In this document: piece by piece, positions 62,113 through 64,000 of the stretch
Numbering within the stretch: the stretch's first letter is position 1
Layout of the letters: each line of letters opens with the position of its first letter
Assembly: GCF_000153225.1 (NCBI RefSeq)
Contig: NZ_CH724148.1
Coordinates: 996,640 to 1,060,639 of the forward strand
Length of the DNA: 64,000 nucleotides
DNA from: Polaribacter irgensii 23-P
Lineage (GTDB): Bacteria; Bacteroidota; Bacteroidia; Flavobacteriales; Flavobacteriaceae
Reading direction: 5' to 3'
Notes under the pieces: model-generated
The model's input: only the letters and a program-made list of their open reading frames with translations
What the model was told of the DNA's origin: nothing
The model's database searches: none
Translations under genes and position numbers: made by a program

Positions 62113-62328
62113 ATGAGTGATCAAATTAGAAATTATAGTTGCCCTAAATGTGATTCCAAAACCTATAAGTTGGGGGAGATGCGGGCTACTGGCGGAACCT
62201 TGTCAAAAATTTTTGATATTCAAAATCAGAAGTTTACGAGTGTAACTTGTGAGCGCTGTAAGTACACCGAGTTTTATAAAACGAAAACGAGTGCAATTAG
62301 CAATGTTTTTGATTTTTTTACGGGGTAG
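62113..62328 (+). CDS. Small zinc-ribbon protein (DUF2082-type)
   Basis: The 71-residue protein has two pairs, CPKC and CERC, spaced about 40 residues apart (SCPKCDSKTYKLGEMRATGG, FTSVTCERCKYTEFYK). This is the zinc ribbon of the family formerly DUF2082. It lacks a signal or membrane segment, so it is cytoplasmic. The function is unknown; a nucleic acid or protein contact is possible. It stands alone between glnS and DUF2452. Confidence 0.88.
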   Translation: MSDQIRNYSCPKCDSKTYKLGEMRATGGTLSKIFDIQNQKFTSVTCERCKYTEFYKTKTSAISNVFDFFTG

Positions 62329-62369
62329 TAGGTTTCCGTTTAAAAAAGTAGAAGTTGTCTCTCAATTTT

Positions 62370-62413
62370 AAGGGCTACAATCCCGCGAAAAGGATACGCA
62401 TGTATCTGATATA
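62370..62413 (+). repeat. Short interspersed repeat, copy 2
   Basis: AAGGGCTACAATCC, then GCGAAAAGGATACGCATGT, then TCTGATATA. It aligns with the copy at 55944-55987 over about 44 bases with one or two gaps. Confidence 0.5.
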
Positions 62414-62517
62414 AATGCGCATTTCAAAACGATTATTAAAGAAGGAGTAGTTGTTTTTAGAACTATTTATAGGCGTTAAAATTTTCTAAAAGCTTCTGTG
62501 ATACTTATTTTTTATCG

Positions 62518-62525
62518 TATTTTTG
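62518..62525 (+). promoter_or_regulatory. TAnnTTTG promoter box before DUF2452, near-leaderless
   Basis: TATTTTTG ends 6 bases before the ATG at 62532, leaving room for a leader of about 0-3 bases only. Confidence 0.55.
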
Positions 62526-62531
62526 CAAAGT

Positions 62532-62960
62532 ATGGAAGAGCAAGAAAAAAAACCAGATTTAGTCGTTTTTAATGAAGAAACACAGCGTTATGACGCGGCG
62601 TTAAAACCTTACGGGACGTCTGCAAGTTCTCCTGTAATTAAGCCAACAAACACAGCTACTTGGACAGGTGATGGTGTGAGAAGGGTGAATAAAATTTTGA
62701 AAGGAAAGTTTGACGAGGTAAAGAAAGAGTATGAAATGCTGATGGAAAAATTTCAGTACAACGACATGCTCTACAATGCCAAGTTTGGGTTTGAACCCAT
62801 TATCGGAGAAACCTATCATTTGTATATAAATAAAAAGGAAGAATTATTCTTGTCCATTATTGATCCAGATCAATGGAATTTAGAGCATAGAGGGTCTTTT
62901 AGATTAAATTCTGACAAAATGTGGGAAAAAATTGAGGAGCTTTCAAATAAAGAAGAATAG
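62532..62960 (+). CDS. DUF2452 protein
   Basis: From the ATG at 62532 the protein has 142 residues and begins MEEQEKKPDLVVFNEETQRY. An upstream in-frame start at 62523 is excluded by the promoter box. The conserved part has LKPYGTSASSPVIKP, DGVRRVNKILKGKFDEVKKEYEMLM and FGFEPIIGETYHLY. That is the DUF2452 pattern; eukaryotic members exist, but the function is unknown. It directly precedes folB: the stop TAG is followed at once by the ATG. Confidence 0.87.
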   Translation: MEEQEKKPDLVVFNEETQRYDAALKPYGTSASSPVIKPTNTATWTGDGVRRVNKILKGKFDEVKKEYEMLMEKFQYNDMLYNAKFGFEPIIGETYHLYINKKEELFLSIIDPDQWNLEHRGSFRLNSDKMWEKIEELSNKEE

Positions 62961-63317
62961 ATGGGGATAATTCAAGTAAATAATATCAAGCTGTATGCAT
63001 TTCATGGATGCCTAGATGAAGAGGCCAAAATAGGAAGTGAATATCGGGTTGATGTGGAGGTAAAAGCGGATCTAAGAAAATCAGCAAAGAGTGATGAGTT
63101 GGCAGATACTGTCGATTATGTGCATCTAAATCACATTGTTAAAGAAGAAATGGCCATTCGATCTAAATTATTAGAAGAAGTTGCACAGCGTATATTAAAT
63201 CGGGTTTTTAAGGAAATAAGAAAAGTAAAAAGGGCCAAAGTTGCCGTATCAAAAATAAATCCACCCATTGGTGGAAATGTAGAAGAAGTGGTTATTATTC
63301 TTACAAAAAAGCGATAA
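62961..63317 (+). CDS. folB: Dihydroneopterin aldolase
   Basis: The enzyme cleaves dihydroneopterin to hydroxymethyl-dihydropterin and glycolaldehyde in folate synthesis. The 118 residues show LYAFHGCLDEEAKIGSEYRV, the substrate-binding Glu/His start, then DTVDYVHLNHIVKEEM, LLEEVAQRI and VSKINPPIGGNVEEVVI. All are FolB hallmarks. Its start is immediately after the stop of DUF2452, so the two are coupled. Confidence 0.95.
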   Translation: MGIIQVNNIKLYAFHGCLDEEAKIGSEYRVDVEVKADLRKSAKSDELADTVDYVHLNHIVKEEMAIRSKLLEEVAQRILNRVFKEIRKVKRAKVAVSKINPPIGGNVEEVVIILTKKR

Positions 63318-63342
63318 GCGTAAAAAACACTTGGTATACTTG

Positions 63343-63360
63343 TAAATTTGTCTAAATTTG
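63343..63360 (+). promoter_or_regulatory. Two tandem TAnnTTTG boxes before tRNA-Cys
   Basis: TAAATTTG occurs at 63343-63350 and 63353-63360. Either could drive tRNA-Cys about 55-65 bases downstream. Confidence 0.55.
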
Positions 63361-63411
63361 CAATCTTTAAATAACATGCAACAACAGCAGTATGTTATTT
63401 AAAATACAAAA

Positions 63412-63482
63412 GGTGTCTTGGCCGAGTGGCTAGGCAATGGTTTGCAAAACCATGTACAGCGGTTCGAATCCGCTAGACACCT
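63412..63482 (+). tRNA. tRNA-Cys (anticodon GCA)
   Basis: The 71-base gene has acceptor GGTGTCT/AGACACC, anticodon stem ATGGT/ACCAT around TTGCAAA and T arm AGCGG/CCGCT. The anticodon GCA reads Cys. CCA follows the discriminator T in the DNA (63483-63485). A terminator ends the transcript. Confidence 0.95.
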
Positions 63483-63487
63483 CCAAA

Positions 63488-63518
63488 AACCTCAATCGAA
63501 AAGATTGAGGTTTTTTTT
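63488..63518 (+). terminator. Terminator after tRNA-Cys
   Basis: AACCTCAATC (63488-63497) and GATTGAGGTT (63503-63512) are perfect arms with a T run. Confidence 0.85.
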
Positions 63519-63659
63519 ATTCAGATTTGAGAGCTCCAAAAAAGAGCAGTCCTCTTGCGACTTTTAAAATATTAAGTTCTGATAAACACCAGATGTTAAA
63601 AGAGAATGTTTAGACTTTTATTAACAAAAAAGTGTCCTTTTTTCTGCATATTTGTCTCG

Positions 63660-64000
63660 ATGAAAATTTATCCAATAGAAACGGGGAACTTTAAGTTAGA
63701 TGGGGGTGCAATGTTTGGTGTGGTGCCGAAGACAATTTGGCAAAAAACAAACCCTGCAGATTCCAACAATCTAATAGACATGAGTATGCGATGCATGCTT
63801 ATAGAAGACGGAGAGCGTTTACTTTTAATAGACACGGGTTTGGGGGCCAAACAATCAGAAAAGTTTTTTGGTTACTACCATTTGTTTGGAAATTTTTCGC
63901 TGGACAACTCACTTGCAAAATTGGGCTTTCACAGAGAAGATATTACAGATGTTTTTTTAACGCATCTTCACTTTGATCATTGTGGAGGGGTTATCGAATG
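63660..64000 (+). CDS. Metallo-beta-lactamase-fold hydrolase, N-terminal part
   Basis: About 113 residues are visible before the right edge cuts the gene. It begins MKIYPIETGNFKLDGGAMFG. LLIDTGLGAKQSEKF is followed by the metal motif THLHFDHCGG, the HxHxDH of the superfamily. The N-terminal GGAMFGVVPKTIWQK segment resembles enzymes such as quorum-quenching lactonases or related hydrolases, but the specific substrate cannot be told from half a protein. Frame and ATG at 63660 are clear. Confidence 0.88.
   Translation, partial: MKIYPIETGNFKLDGGAMFGVVPKTIWQKTNPADSNNLIDMSMRCMLIEDGERLLLIDTGLGAKQSEKFFGYYHLFGNFSLDNSLAKLGFHREDITDVFLTHLHFDHCGGVIE

Noticed and set aside
1..64000. CRISPR array, IS element, prophage or rRNA operon
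   Set aside because: No regularly spaced direct repeats, transposase, phage structural genes or rRNA-like sequence were seen.

Overview
The window looks like the chromosome of a marine member of the Flavobacteriaceae (Bacteroidota), of Polaribacter/Tenacibaculum type. The grounds are low G+C, Bacteroidota-style promoters (TAnnTTTG box) in front of many genes, the yceD-rpmF-fabH-accB-accC block, an Oar-type TonB-dependent receptor, the flavobacterial DUF6427/DUF6341 genes beside upp, and tyrosine and tryptophan oxidation genes. The genus is an inference. No rRNA and no CRISPR array was seen. There are two intact tRNA genes, Leu(CAA) and Cys(GCA), and one 3' tRNA fragment.

Positions 1-5064 are accessory DNA. 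A tight minus-strand operon encodes a DUF2130 protein with a nuclease-like motif, a 5'-deoxynucleotidase, a small unknown protein and a putAbiC-type abortive-infection membrane protein that runs off the left edge. Plus-strand genes follow: a small unknown protein, a RadC C-terminal-domain protein and two anonymous AT-rich genes. The region ends at the 3' part of a CAT-anticodon tRNA (5020-5064), which I read as the attachment-site scar of an island integrated into a tRNA gene. The intact tRNA and the integrase would lie left of the window. A tandem 10-bp repeat and a 12-bp inverted repeat lie just inside this border.

From 5077 on the content is core chromosome. It holds a small zinc protein, an azurin lipoprotein, riboflavin synthase, PdxA and the fatty-acid block (5.4-12.3 kb). 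Next comes a complete Leloir galactose locus (12.4-19.4 kb): galE and an SGLT-type sodium symporter leftward, and a GntR regulator, galM, galK and galT rightward, around a 97-bp divergent control region with an operator-like repeat. Then come prs, rplY, pth and queD, and a leftward cluster yicC-gmk-nadD-M23-GH3 followed by an unannotated 27-residue membrane microprotein (19.6-27.3 kb). A drug/metabolite transporter, upp, DUF6427, DUF6341, trmB, an alkyltransferase-like protein, mrp, a NifU-domain protein and a ferredoxin-NADP reductase-like enzyme fill 27.3-34 kb.

The right half holds aromatic amino acid oxidation (hmgA, hppD, tryptophan 2,3-dioxygenase), a DUF3108 protein, an M23-like lipoprotein whose usual zinc-binding His is Cys, pgi, the Oar-like receptor, and a lipid pair (PlsC, acyl-ACP desaturase). 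It continues with an acetyltransferase, a nitrilase-family amidase, an AddB-like nuclease, a universal stress protein, a MATE transporter, an enoyl-CoA hydratase, a MOSC protein, holB, pgk, an aldo/keto reductase, a DUF6370 lipoprotein, glnS, a zinc-ribbon protein, DUF2452, folB, tRNA-Cys and the start of a metallo-beta-lactamase-fold hydrolase cut by the right edge.

The strongest candidates for something undescribed are the four-gene minus-strand operon on the tRNA-bounded island (possible defence cassette), the microprotein behind GH3, and a set of apparently leaderless genes. All family names come from reading the proteins; no search was run.
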